Shown: positions 1 to 8,447 of the stretch, in pieces
Layout of the letters: every line of letters begins with the position of its first letter
How positions within the stretch are numbered: the stretch's first letter is position 1
Assembly (NCBI GenBank): GCA_017442025.1
Contig: JAFSBD010000225.1
Coordinates: 1-10,923 of the forward strand
Length of the DNA stretch: 10,923 bases
Source: Clostridia bacterium
Lineage (GTDB): Bacteria > Bacillota > Clostridia > Oscillospirales > QAKW01
Direction: 5' to 3'
Notes under the pieces: generated by a model
Seen by the model: only the letters and a program-made list of their open reading frames with translations
What the model was told of the DNA's origin: nothing
Database searches by the model: none
Position numbers and translations under genes: made by a program

Positions 1-20
1 GCTCTTTAATTTTTTTAAAA

Positions 21-26
21 TATAAT
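21..26 (+). promoter_or_regulatory. Possible -10 box upstream of the sigma-factor operon
   Basis: A perfect TATAAT lies 50 bp upstream of the sigma-factor start in very AT-rich DNA. With a 17-bp spacer its -35 box would fall across the left edge of the window, so the promoter cannot be completed. A second AT-rich hexamer, TATTAT at 52-57, is closer to the gene but has no convincing -35. An autoregulated ECF promoter was looked for and no clear one was found. Confidence 0.35.
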
Positions 27-76
27 GTCACAAAAGTGGTTCTTTAAAAAGTATTATAAGTGAAGGGGGGAGCGAT

Positions 77-547
77 ATGGCCAATCGGGATGTGCGATTG
101 AAGGTCGCATTGAATACATATGGGGATACGGTCTACCGCATCGGGATGTCGATTTTGGGCAATCCCGAGGATGCGGAAGATGCGGTGCAGAATACCTTTT
201 TGCGCTACTATCGCAAGGCGCCTACGTTCAGTAGCGAGGAGCATGAGCGGGCGTGGGTCATTCGTTGCGCAGTCAACTGCGCCAAGTCCCTCTGCACTGC
301 CCGCAACCGCCATCACCATGAGCCCCTGGAAAATTGCCATGCGGCCGCCCCTTCGGGCGGGCTCCCTGAGCTGCTTTGGTATCTGCCGGTGAAGGATCGG
401 GCGGTTTTGCAGCTCAAATATGTGGAGGGCTACACCTCCGAGGAGATCGCCCAACTGCTGGGCGGCACCGCCGCGGCGGTCCGCAAGCGGATCGAGCGGG
501 CGAAAAAGCGGGCAGAAGAAATTTATAAGAAGGAGGTTTTAGCATGA
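77..547 (+). CDS. ECF-type sigma-70 family RNA polymerase sigma factor
   Basis: This 156-residue protein has the size and two-domain layout of an extracytoplasmic-function sigma factor, which directs RNA polymerase to a small regulon, usually in response to an envelope signal. Region 2 spans about residues 14-75: it contains YGDTVYRIGMSILGNPEDAEDAVQ, in pieces such as GNPEDAEDAVQNTFL (28-42), then the W60-centred RAWVIRCAVN stretch that normally melts the -10. A short linker with several His (79-88) leads to region 4 at about 97-149, where YTSEEIAQLLGGTAAAVRKRI (from 119) is the helix-turn-helix that reads the -35. The ATG at 77 follows a G-rich ribosome binding site (AAGGGGGG, 63-70). Its stop overlaps the next gene by four bases (ATGA), so the two are probably translationally coupled. 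The family assignment is secure; the regulon and signal cannot be read from the sequence. Confidence 0.93.
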   Translation: MANRDVRLKVALNTYGDTVYRIGMSILGNPEDAEDAVQNTFLRYYRKAPTFSSEEHERAWVIRCAVNCAKSLCTARNRHHHEPLENCHAAAPSGGLPELLWYLPVKDRAVLQLKYVEGYTSEEIAQLLGGTAAAVRKRIERAKKRAEEIYKKEVLA

Positions 548-1545
548 GCATTCGTTGGGAAAACCTGAAATCCGCCGAGAGCGGCTGGAAGCTCGGCGCA
601 GCGGCGCGCGGGCAGATCTTGCACAATTGCCTCCAAGGAAAAAAGGCAAGAAACTTCCCCTGGCGGTATGTGGGCATCCCCGCCGCCTATCTGGGCGTGG
701 TTACGGCGGTTGTCTTTGTTGGTCTCATTCTATGGCCGAAAACAAAGCCCGATGAAGAATATTTTATCATGTCGGGCGATCAATCGACCTCCTCAGGACT
801 TTTAGGGGAAACGGATATCGACGACCCTTCCGCCGATGAGCCGAAGCAACCCGATAAGCCCATCGAGGATCAACCTTCGCAAGATCAGGAGGATCCCTTG
901 CCTCCAAAAGAGGATCAGGAGCCTGAGAAGGAAGAGCCTCCGGCTGAAAAGCCTTCGGAAAAGGAAGAAGTTGATGAACCGGAAGAGCCGGAAGTAATAA
1001 AAAAGGATTATTTATCGATTGAAGAATTCAGAGCGACTGTTACCAAGGAAGAAATGATCCAAAAAGCGGAACTGATCTTTAAGGGCAAGGTTTTAAAAAA
1101 AGAGAAGGAATATATGACCAATCCCGATGGAACGCTTCAGGCGGAGGGCTGGGGCAAGATTCCCAATGCTCAGGTAGCAGAATATAGCGTAGAGATTGAA
1201 ACGCTTTATAAAGGAACCTATGAATCCTCGGTCATCACCGTCAAGACGGTCAACGGGCATAATCTTTCTCCTGATCTGATCCTATACGGTGAGGATGAAA
1301 GAGTGATATTGAGCAGTCCTTTGAGACGTTTCGATTTAGAGGAAGGGGCAGACTGCATTTTGGCGCTGACGAATGTGACCAACAGCATTGGCGGCAAGCG
1401 GAACGGCTATCAATCCCTTTACAGCGAGTTGAGCTATTTCACGTTGGATGAAAACGGAAAGTATAGCAATAAGGATACCCATTTTCCCATCGAGTTTTCT
1501 TTGGAAACGATCCAAGAGGAGATCGCCGCCGCTCTAAATTCATAA
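544..1545 (+). CDS. Single-pass membrane protein, putative regulator (anti-sigma) of the upstream sigma factor
   Basis: This 333-residue protein is not a family I can name with confidence. Visible parts are a basic cytoplasmic N-terminus (1-41), one transmembrane helix (about 42-64, rich in Val, Gly and Ala), a low-complexity acidic/proline linker (about 89-152, repeated Glu, Asp, Pro, Lys) and a folded C-terminal region (about 155-333). The last has the alternating pattern of a beta-sandwich: AELIFKGKVL at 175-184, VEIETLYKGTY at 216-226 and EEGADCILALT at 266-276. This resembles extracellular domains of many Firmicutes lipoproteins, but that is a pattern impression. The 4-bp overlap with the sigma gene and the N-in/C-out topology suggest a membrane partner or anti-sigma factor. 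Against a standard anti-sigma, the 41-residue N-terminus has no HxxxCxxC zinc motif and is short for a sigma-binding domain. AAGGAGG at 531-537 is a good ribosome binding site. The absence of an N-terminal signal peptidase site fits a membrane anchor. Confidence 0.7.
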   Translation: MSIRWENLKSAESGWKLGAAARGQILHNCLQGKKARNFPWRYVGIPAAYLGVVTAVVFVGLILWPKTKPDEEYFIMSGDQSTSSGLLGETDIDDPSADEPKQPDKPIEDQPSQDQEDPLPPKEDQEPEKEEPPAEKPSEKEEVDEPEEPEVIKKDYLSIEEFRATVTKEEMIQKAELIFKGKVLKKEKEYMTNPDGTLQAEGWGKIPNAQVAEYSVEIETLYKGTYESSVITVKTVNGHNLSPDLILYGEDERVILSSPLRRFDLEEGADCILALTNVTNSIGGKRNGYQSLYSELSYFTLDENGKYSNKDTHFPIEFSLETIQEEIAAALNS

Positions 1546-1551
1546 TGCATA

Positions 1552-1589
1552 AAAAATAATCGCCTTTGAAATCAAAGGCGATTATTTTT
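1552..1589. terminator. Bidirectional intrinsic terminator between the sigma operon and secA
   Basis: This is a perfect inverted repeat with arms 1552-1569 and 1572-1589 around a two-base centre. The GC-containing core is CGCCTTTGA / TCAAAGGCG, flanked by A-runs on the left and T-runs on the right. It therefore has a U-tract in both directions. It lies 6 bp after the stop of the membrane-protein gene and about 140 bp beyond the secA stop, so it can end both converging transcripts. Confidence 0.93.
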
Positions 1590-1610
1590 ATGGTTTTTGA
1601 AAAATGATCC

Positions 1611-1712
1611 TCAGACACGACCGTTCAAATCGAGCGCAGGTTTCGGTTTCTCCACCCGAAGGCGTATGTCGATACGGCGAGGGCGGAAAATCGGAAGATG
1701 TGCCGATTTCAA
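1611..1712 (-). other. Short GC-rich intergenic segment with an unsupported 33-codon reading frame
   Basis: Between the terminator and the secA stop the DNA becomes noticeably more GC-rich than other intergenic parts of the window. On the minus strand an open frame runs from a TTG at 1712 to TGA at 1611-1613. It would encode an Arg/Pro-rich 33-residue peptide (for example FRPRRIDIRLRVEKPKPAL in the middle). No ribosome binding site precedes it and the start is non-ATG. It could be a decayed gene end, a dispersed intergenic repeat or chance. A hairpin with arms AAATCGG (1688-1694) and CCGATTT (1703-1709) sits just after the secA stop but lacks a good T-tract. Confidence 0.25.
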
Positions 1713-1728
1713 CAGTCAAGGTATTAGC

Positions 1729-4542
<2,814 letters not shown>

Positions 4543-4570
4543 GAAAATAACTCTCCTTAGGTGTTTTTCC

Positions 4571-4582
4571 TTCATTAATGAA
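4571..4582. repeat. 12-bp perfect palindrome at the secA transcription start
   Basis: TTCATTAATGAA reads the same on both strands and lies immediately downstream of the secA -10 box, covering the expected start point. It could be an operator for a small dimeric repressor. Equally, it may be a chance palindrome in AT-rich DNA; no second copy was noticed in the window. Confidence 0.3.
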
Positions 4583-4584
4583 CC

Positions 4585-4613
4585 ATTATACCATAGATTT
4601 TACAGTATTTCCA
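4585..4613 (-). promoter_or_regulatory. secA promoter (extended -10)
   Basis: On the minus strand a consensus TATAAT (4590 down to 4585) is preceded by TGG, giving the extended -10 form TGnTATAAT. A 17-bp spacer leads to TGGAAA (4613-4608), a 4 of 6 match to TTGACA. The predicted start lies about 35 bp upstream of the secA ATG at 4542, leaving a short leader with its ribosome binding site. Confidence 0.75.
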
Positions 4614-4657
4614 CCATAAAAAGGCGAATTTTCAGTAAATTCACAAAAATAAAAGGA

Positions 4658-4686
4658 TTGCAAATAGAGCAAAATAATGGTAAAAT
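4658..4686 (+). promoter_or_regulatory. Promoter of the pgk-tpiA-gpmI cluster
   Basis: TTGCAA (4658-4663), a spacer of exactly 17 bp and TAAAAT (4681-4686) make a good housekeeping-sigma promoter. The predicted start near 4693 gives a leader of roughly 38 nt before the pgk ATG. AAGGAG at 4716-4721, 9 nt from the ATG, is the ribosome binding site. No repressor operator of the CggR type was recognised. Confidence 0.75.
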
Positions 4687-4730
4687 AATTTTTGGTAAAT
4701 TATTGACTCTAAATAAAGGAGATTTCGAAC

Positions 4731-5939
4731 ATGGCATACAACAAAAAGACTGTAGACGACATTAACGTTAAAGGCAAGAACGTCTTGGTGCGTTGCGATT
4801 TCAACGTTCCCCTCAAGAACGGTGTTATCACCGATGAAAACCGCATCAATGCCGCTCTGCCCACCATCAAGAAGCTGATCGCTGATGGCGGCAAGGTGAT
4901 CCTTTGCTCCCATATGGGCAAGCCCAAGGGCGAGCCTAAGCCCGAATTCAGCCTGGCTCCCGTTGCCGCCCGTCTTTCCGAAAAGCTGGGTCAAGAGGTT
5001 GTTTTTGCGGCCGATGATAATGTGGTCGGCGAAAACGCCAAGGCCGCAGTTGCCGCGATGAAGGATGGGGATGTTGTTCTTCTGCAGAACACCCGCTATC
5101 GCGCCGAAGAAACCAAGAACGGCGAAGCCTTCAGCGCAGAGCTGGGCTCTTTGGCGGATATTTTTGTCAACGATGCGTTTGGTACTGCCCACCGCGCCCA
5201 TTGCTCCACTGTCGGTGTTGTTAGCTATGTTAAGGAAGCGGTTGCCGGTTATCTGATCGGGAAAGAACTGCAGTATCTGGGCAACGCTGTCGATGCTCCT
5301 GAGCGTCCCTTTGTTACCATTTTGGGTGGCGCCAAGGTTGCCGATAAGCTCACCGTTATCGAAAACCTGCTCAAGAAGGCCGATACTCTTATCATCGGCG
5401 GCGGTATGGCTTATACCTTTCTGGCCGCCAAGGGCTATTCGGTTGGTACTTCCCTCTTGGATGAGACCAAGATCGATTATTGCAAGGATATGCTCAAGCA
5501 GGCCGAGGAGAAGGGCGTGAAGATCCTTCTGCCTGTCGACTGCACCATCGCCAAGAGCTTCCCCGATCCCATCGATGGGGAGATCGCCATCGAGGTTGTG
5601 GATGCCGATAAGATCCCTGCCGATATGATGAGCCTGGATATCGGCCCCAAGACTGCCGCTCTCTTTGCCGAGGCGGTCAAGTCCGCCAAGACCGTTGTTT
5701 GGAACGGGCCTATGGGCGTATTTGAGAATCCCATTCTTGCCAAGGGTACCATGGCGGTTGCCGAGGCAATGGCCGAGACCGATGCGGTTACCGTTATCGG
5801 CGGTGGCGACAGCGCGGCCGCGGTCAACACCCTGGGCTTTGGCGATAAGATGACCCATATCTCCACCGGCGGCGGTGCATCCTTGGAGTTTTTGGAAGGT
5901 AAAGAACTGCCCGGTATCGCAGCCTTGAATGATAAATAA
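4731..5939 (+). CDS. pgk: Phosphoglycerate kinase
   Basis: The enzyme transfers the acyl phosphate of 1,3-bisphosphoglycerate to ADP, the first ATP-yielding step of glycolysis, in the cytoplasm. The 402-residue length is normal for bacteria. The substrate-binding N-domain shows VLVRCDFNVPL (18-28, with R21, D23 and N25), SHMGKPKG (60-67), LQNTRYRAEE (118-127) and DAFGTAHRAHCS (148-159). The C-domain carries the nucleotide site: LGGAKVADK (198-206), IIGGGMAYTF (221-230), WNGPMGVFE (324-332), GGGDSAAAV (357-365) and STGGGASLE (378-386). The start is fixed by a strong ribosome binding site and alignment of the N-terminus with the family. It is the first gene of the cluster with tpiA and gpmI, and divergent from secA. 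Confidence 0.98.
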   Translation: MAYNKKTVDDINVKGKNVLVRCDFNVPLKNGVITDENRINAALPTIKKLIADGGKVILCSHMGKPKGEPKPEFSLAPVAARLSEKLGQEVVFAADDNVVGENAKAAVAAMKDGDVVLLQNTRYRAEETKNGEAFSAELGSLADIFVNDAFGTAHRAHCSTVGVVSYVKEAVAGYLIGKELQYLGNAVDAPERPFVTILGGAKVADKLTVIENLLKKADTLIIGGGMAYTFLAAKGYSVGTSLLDETKIDYCKDMLKQAEEKGVKILLPVDCTIAKSFPDPIDGEIAIEVVDADKIPADMMSLDIGPKTAALFAEAVKSAKTVVWNGPMGVFENPILAKGTMAVAEAMAETDAVTVIGGGDSAAAVNTLGFGDKMTHISTGGGASLEFLEGKELPGIAALNDK

Positions 5940-5949
5940 GAAATTAGAT

Positions 5950-5978
5950 AAGGGCTGTGCCGAAAAGCAACAGCCCTT
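5950..5978 (+). terminator. Hairpin between pgk and tpiA, leaky terminator or processing site
   Basis: Nine complementary bases on each side (AAGGGCTGT, 5950-5958, and ACAGCCCTT, 5970-5978) form a hairpin 10 bp after the pgk stop. The following TTTATTTCG is a broken T-run, so termination would be partial. Such an element can lower tpiA-gpmI expression relative to pgk or stabilise the 3' end of a processed pgk mRNA. No separate strong promoter for tpiA is evident in the 92-bp gap, which supports read-through. Confidence 0.6.
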
Positions 5979-6031
5979 TATTTCGTAAATAAAAGGAAAA
6001 AAGAAATAAAAAAAACAGGAGATTTTTAAAA

Positions 6032-6784
6032 ATGAGAAAGTATGTTATTGCAGGAAACTGGAAGATGAATAAGACCCCCGCCGAGACCACCGCGCTGATC
6101 AACGAGATGAAGCCCTTGGTGGCGGATGCCAAGTGTGATGTTGTCCTTTGCGTTCCCTATGTGGATATCGCGGCCGCTACCGCCGCCGCCGAAGGTTCTA
6201 ATATTAAGATCGGCGCAGAAAACGTTCATTTCAAGGCCAGCGGCGCTTATACCGGCGAGGTTTCCGCCGAGATGCTCACCGCTTGCGGGGTGGAATATGT
6301 TGTTGTTGGTCATAGCGAGCGCCGCCAGTATTTCGGCGAGACCGATCAGACGGTCAACCTGCGCACCTTGGCCGCGCTGAATGCAGGCCTGAAGGCTATC
6401 GTTTGCGTGGGCGAGACCCTGGAGCAGAGAGAGCTTGGCTATACCGAGACCCTGCTGAAATATCAGACCAAGATGGCGCTGACCAACGTTACCGCCGAGC
6501 AGCTGAAGAATGTGATCATCGCTTATGAGCCTGTCTGGGCCATCGGCACCGGCGTTACCGCCACCGCCGACCAGGCCGATGAGGGCAACGGCTATGTCCG
6601 CGCCGCAGTTGCCGAAATGTTTGGTGCTGAGGCGGCCGAGGAGATCACCGTCCAGTACGGCGGTTCCATGAACGCCAAGAATGCCGAAGAGCTGCTGGCC
6701 AAGGAGAATGTGGATGGCGGCCTGATCGGCGGCGCTTCCTTGAAGGCTGAAGATTTCTCCATCATTGTGAAAGCTGTAAAGTGA
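6032..6784 (+). CDS. tpiA: Triosephosphate isomerase
   Basis: This enzyme interconverts dihydroxyacetone phosphate and glyceraldehyde 3-phosphate in the cytoplasm. The 250-residue protein is the normal length for a single TIM barrel. The catalytic set is complete: N9 and K11 in AGNWKMN (7-13), H94 in VVGHSERR (91-98), E166 in AYEPVWAIGTG (164-174), which continues into flexible loop 6, and the phosphate-binding YGGSM (209-213) and GGLIGGASL (229-237). AGGAG at 6017-6021 lies 10 nt before the ATG at 6032. The stop overlaps a possible GTG of gpmI but the preferred gpmI start is 11 bp downstream, so the two genes are tightly spaced and surely co-transcribed. Confidence 0.98.
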   Translation: MRKYVIAGNWKMNKTPAETTALINEMKPLVADAKCDVVLCVPYVDIAAATAAAEGSNIKIGAENVHFKASGAYTGEVSAEMLTACGVEYVVVGHSERRQYFGETDQTVNLRTLAALNAGLKAIVCVGETLEQRELGYTETLLKYQTKMALTNVTAEQLKNVIIAYEPVWAIGTGVTATADQADEGNGYVRAAVAEMFGAEAAEEITVQYGGSMNAKNAEELLAKENVDGGLIGGASLKAEDFSIIVKAVK

Positions 6785-6795
6785 GGAATAGACTC

Positions 6796-8325
6796 ATGAA
6801 AAAACCTCTGGTTCTTTGTATCTTAGACGGCTACGGCAACAACGCCGTTTTGGACGGTAACGCCATCCATGCCGCCAAGACCCCCAATATGGACGCCCTG
6901 ATCGAAAACTGCCCCACCACCGCCATCGGTGCTTCGGGGATGGATGTCGGCCTGCCCGACGGGCAGATGGGCAACAGCGAGGTCGGCCATACCAATATCG
7001 GCGCAGGCCGCGTTGTCTATCAGGAGCTTACCCGCATCACCAAGAGTACCTTGGATGGGGATTTCTTTGAAAATGAAGCGTTGGTCGGCGCGATGGAAAA
7101 CGCCAAAAAAGGCGGTGCTCTGCACCTGATGGGGCTGATGAGCGATGGCGGTGTCCATTCCCATAACAGCCATCTTTGGGCTTTGCTGGAAATGGCCAAA
7201 AAGAACGGCCTTGAAAAAGTTTATATCCACTGCTTTTTGGATGGGCGGGATGTTCCGCCTGCAAGCGGCGCAGATTTTGTTGCAGAATGTGTTGAAAAAT
7301 GCAAGGAGATCGGCGTTGGTCAGGTAGCTACCGTAATGGGCCGCTATTATGTTATGGACCGCGATAATCGCTGGGAGCGGGTGGAAAAGGCTTATGCCGC
7401 CCTCTGCTACGGCGAAGGTATTAAGAATGCCGATCCCGTTGCCGCCATCAAGGCTTCTTATGAGACGGTGGATGCCGAAGGTAAGAATGTTACCGATGAG
7501 TTTGTTGTCCCCACCGTTTGCGTGGAGGGGGCGACCATTAATGAGAATGATAGCGTTGTCTTCTTCAATTTCCGCCCCGACCGTGCCCGCGAGATCACCC
7601 GCACCTTGGTGGATCCCGCGTTCGATGGGTTTGAGCGCAAAAAGGGCTTCTTCCCCCTCTATTATGTCTGCATGACCCAGTATGATGCTTCTATGCCCAA
7701 TGTGCATGTGGCCTTCAAGCCCCAATCCTTGGACAATACTTTGGGCGCATACCTGGCCGAAAAGGGGATGACTCAGTTGCGCATCGCCGAGACCGAAAAG
7801 TATGCTCATGTTACCTTCTTCTTCAACGGCGGCGTTGAGACCGTCTCCGAAGGGGAGGATCGGGAGCTGATCGCATCCCCCAAGGTGGCAACCTATGATC
7901 TCCAGCCCGCCATGAGCGCGCCCGAGGTCTGCGAAAAGGCGGTGGCTCATATCGAGAGCGGCAAGTATGATGTTGTCATCCTCAATTTTGCCAACTGCGA
8001 TATGGTTGGCCATACCGGCGTTTTTGAAGCGGCGGTTGAGGCGGTGGAAACCGTTGATACCTGCGTTGGTAAGGTGGCTGAGGCGGTCAAGAAGATGGGC
8101 GGCGCCCTCTTTGTTACCGCCGACCACGGCAACGCCGATCGGATGGTGGATACCGACGGTTCTCCCTTTACCGCTCATACCACCAACCCCGTTCCCTTCA
8201 TTGTTTATAATCATGATTGCAAGCTCCGCGAAGGCGGCAAGCTTTGCGATATTGCCCCCACCATGCTGGAATGGCTGGAACTGCCCATCCCCGCAGAGAT
8301 GACCGGCAAGAGCTTATTTGAATGA
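6796..8325 (+). CDS. gpmI: 2,3-bisphosphoglycerate-independent phosphoglycerate mutase
   Basis: This metal-dependent mutase (normally Mn2+) interconverts 3- and 2-phosphoglycerate through a phosphoserine intermediate, and belongs to the alkaline-phosphatase superfamily. The 509-residue protein matches the family length. Visible elements are the first metal ligand in ILDGYG (D11), the nucleophile S61 in GQMGNSEVGHTNIGAGR (57-72), HSHNSH (121-126), FLDGRDVPP (147-155), FRPDRAREI (259-267), K335 in AETEKYAH, NCDMVGHTG (400-408) and TADHGNAD (441-448) with D443 and H444, then H461. A GTG at 6781 would overlap the tpiA stop and add five residues. The ATG at 6796 is preferred because GAGGAA (6783-6788) sits 7 nt upstream and MKKPLVLCILDGYG is the typical N-terminus. 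It is the last gene of the cluster. Cofactor-independent mutases are common in spore-forming Firmicutes because Mn2+ and pH control them. Confidence 0.97.
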   Translation: MKKPLVLCILDGYGNNAVLDGNAIHAAKTPNMDALIENCPTTAIGASGMDVGLPDGQMGNSEVGHTNIGAGRVVYQELTRITKSTLDGDFFENEALVGAMENAKKGGALHLMGLMSDGGVHSHNSHLWALLEMAKKNGLEKVYIHCFLDGRDVPPASGADFVAECVEKCKEIGVGQVATVMGRYYVMDRDNRWERVEKAYAALCYGEGIKNADPVAAIKASYETVDAEGKNVTDEFVVPTVCVEGATINENDSVVFFNFRPDRAREITRTLVDPAFDGFERKKGFFPLYYVCMTQYDASMPNVHVAFKPQSLDNTLGAYLAEKGMTQLRIAETEKYAHVTFFFNGGVETVSEGEDRELIASPKVATYDLQPAMSAPEVCEKAVAHIESGKYDVVILNFANCDMVGHTGVFEAAVEAVETVDTCVGKVAEAVKKMGGALFVTADHGNADRMVDTDGSPFTAHTTNPVPFIVYNHDCKLREGGKLCDIAPTMLEWLELPIPAEMTGKSLFE

Positions 8326-8326
8326 T

Positions 8327-8358
8327 AAAAAAGGAACCCGCTCGGCGGGTTCTTTTTT
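8327..8358 (+). terminator. Intrinsic terminator of the glycolytic cluster
   Basis: GAACCCGC (8334-8341), loop TCG and GCGGGTTC (8345-8352) are followed directly by six T residues. An A-run on the left extends the stem. It begins just after the gpmI stop. The same 8-bp stem recurs in the terminator at 10727-10759. Confidence 0.95.
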
Positions 8359-8375
8359 ATTTACAAATTATTTAC
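8359..8375 (+). promoter_or_regulatory. Two ATTTAC direct repeats, putative response-regulator site
   Basis: ATTTAC occurs at 8359-8364 and again at 8370-8375, spaced 11 bp start to start, or one turn of the helix. They lie just upstream of the weak -35 region of the permease promoter. This is the arrangement used by OmpR/PhoB-family response regulators, which bind as tandem monomers. No such regulator is encoded in the window, and the first copy overlaps the T-tract of the preceding terminator. The role is inferred from spacing and position only. Confidence 0.4.
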
Positions 8376-8407
8376 GCTCTTGCTATTTTTTCTCAATATA
8401 TGAACGA

Positions 8408-8413
8408 TATAAT
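8408..8413 (+). promoter_or_regulatory. -10 box of the ABC transporter operon
   Basis: A consensus TATAAT lies 34 bp before the permease ATG. At the optimal 17-bp spacing the -35 position (8385-8390) reads ATTTTT, which is poor. TTGCTA at 8380-8385 would need a 22-bp spacer. A good -10 with a weak -35 is typical of activator-dependent promoters and fits the repeats at 8359-8375. Confidence 0.6.
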
Positions 8414-8447
8414 GATACATGAATTTCAAAGAAAGGGACATTTTTCT

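Noticed and set aside
1688..1709. Hairpin after the secA stop as a dedicated secA terminator
   Set aside because: It has only 7 bp, an 8-base loop and no real T-tract; the bidirectional terminator at 1552-1589 is far stronger.
4543..4575. Upstream ATG adding 11 residues to SecA
   Set aside because: There is no Shine-Dalgarno before it, the real ribosome binding site lies within the extension, and SecA proteins start MGLFDKLFG-like.
4641..5858. 405-codon open frame on the minus strand opposite pgk
   Set aside because: It is antisense to a certain gene, ends in the promoter region of pgk, and its Gly/His/Ile-rich composition is typical of a codon-bias shadow.
6781..6795. GTG start of gpmI overlapping the tpiA stop
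   Set aside because: The ATG at 6796 is better placed from GAGGAA and gives the standard family N-terminus.
6823..8214. 463-codon open frame on the minus strand opposite gpmI
   Set aside because: It is fully antisense to gpmI, has no motif and no ribosome binding site, and shows the same shadow composition as those opposite secA and pgk.
8322..8447. ATG overlapping the gpmI stop as start of the permease
   Set aside because: The extension would be encoded by the terminator hairpin and promoter. The ATG at 8448 has its own ribosome binding site and begins the typical permease N-terminus.
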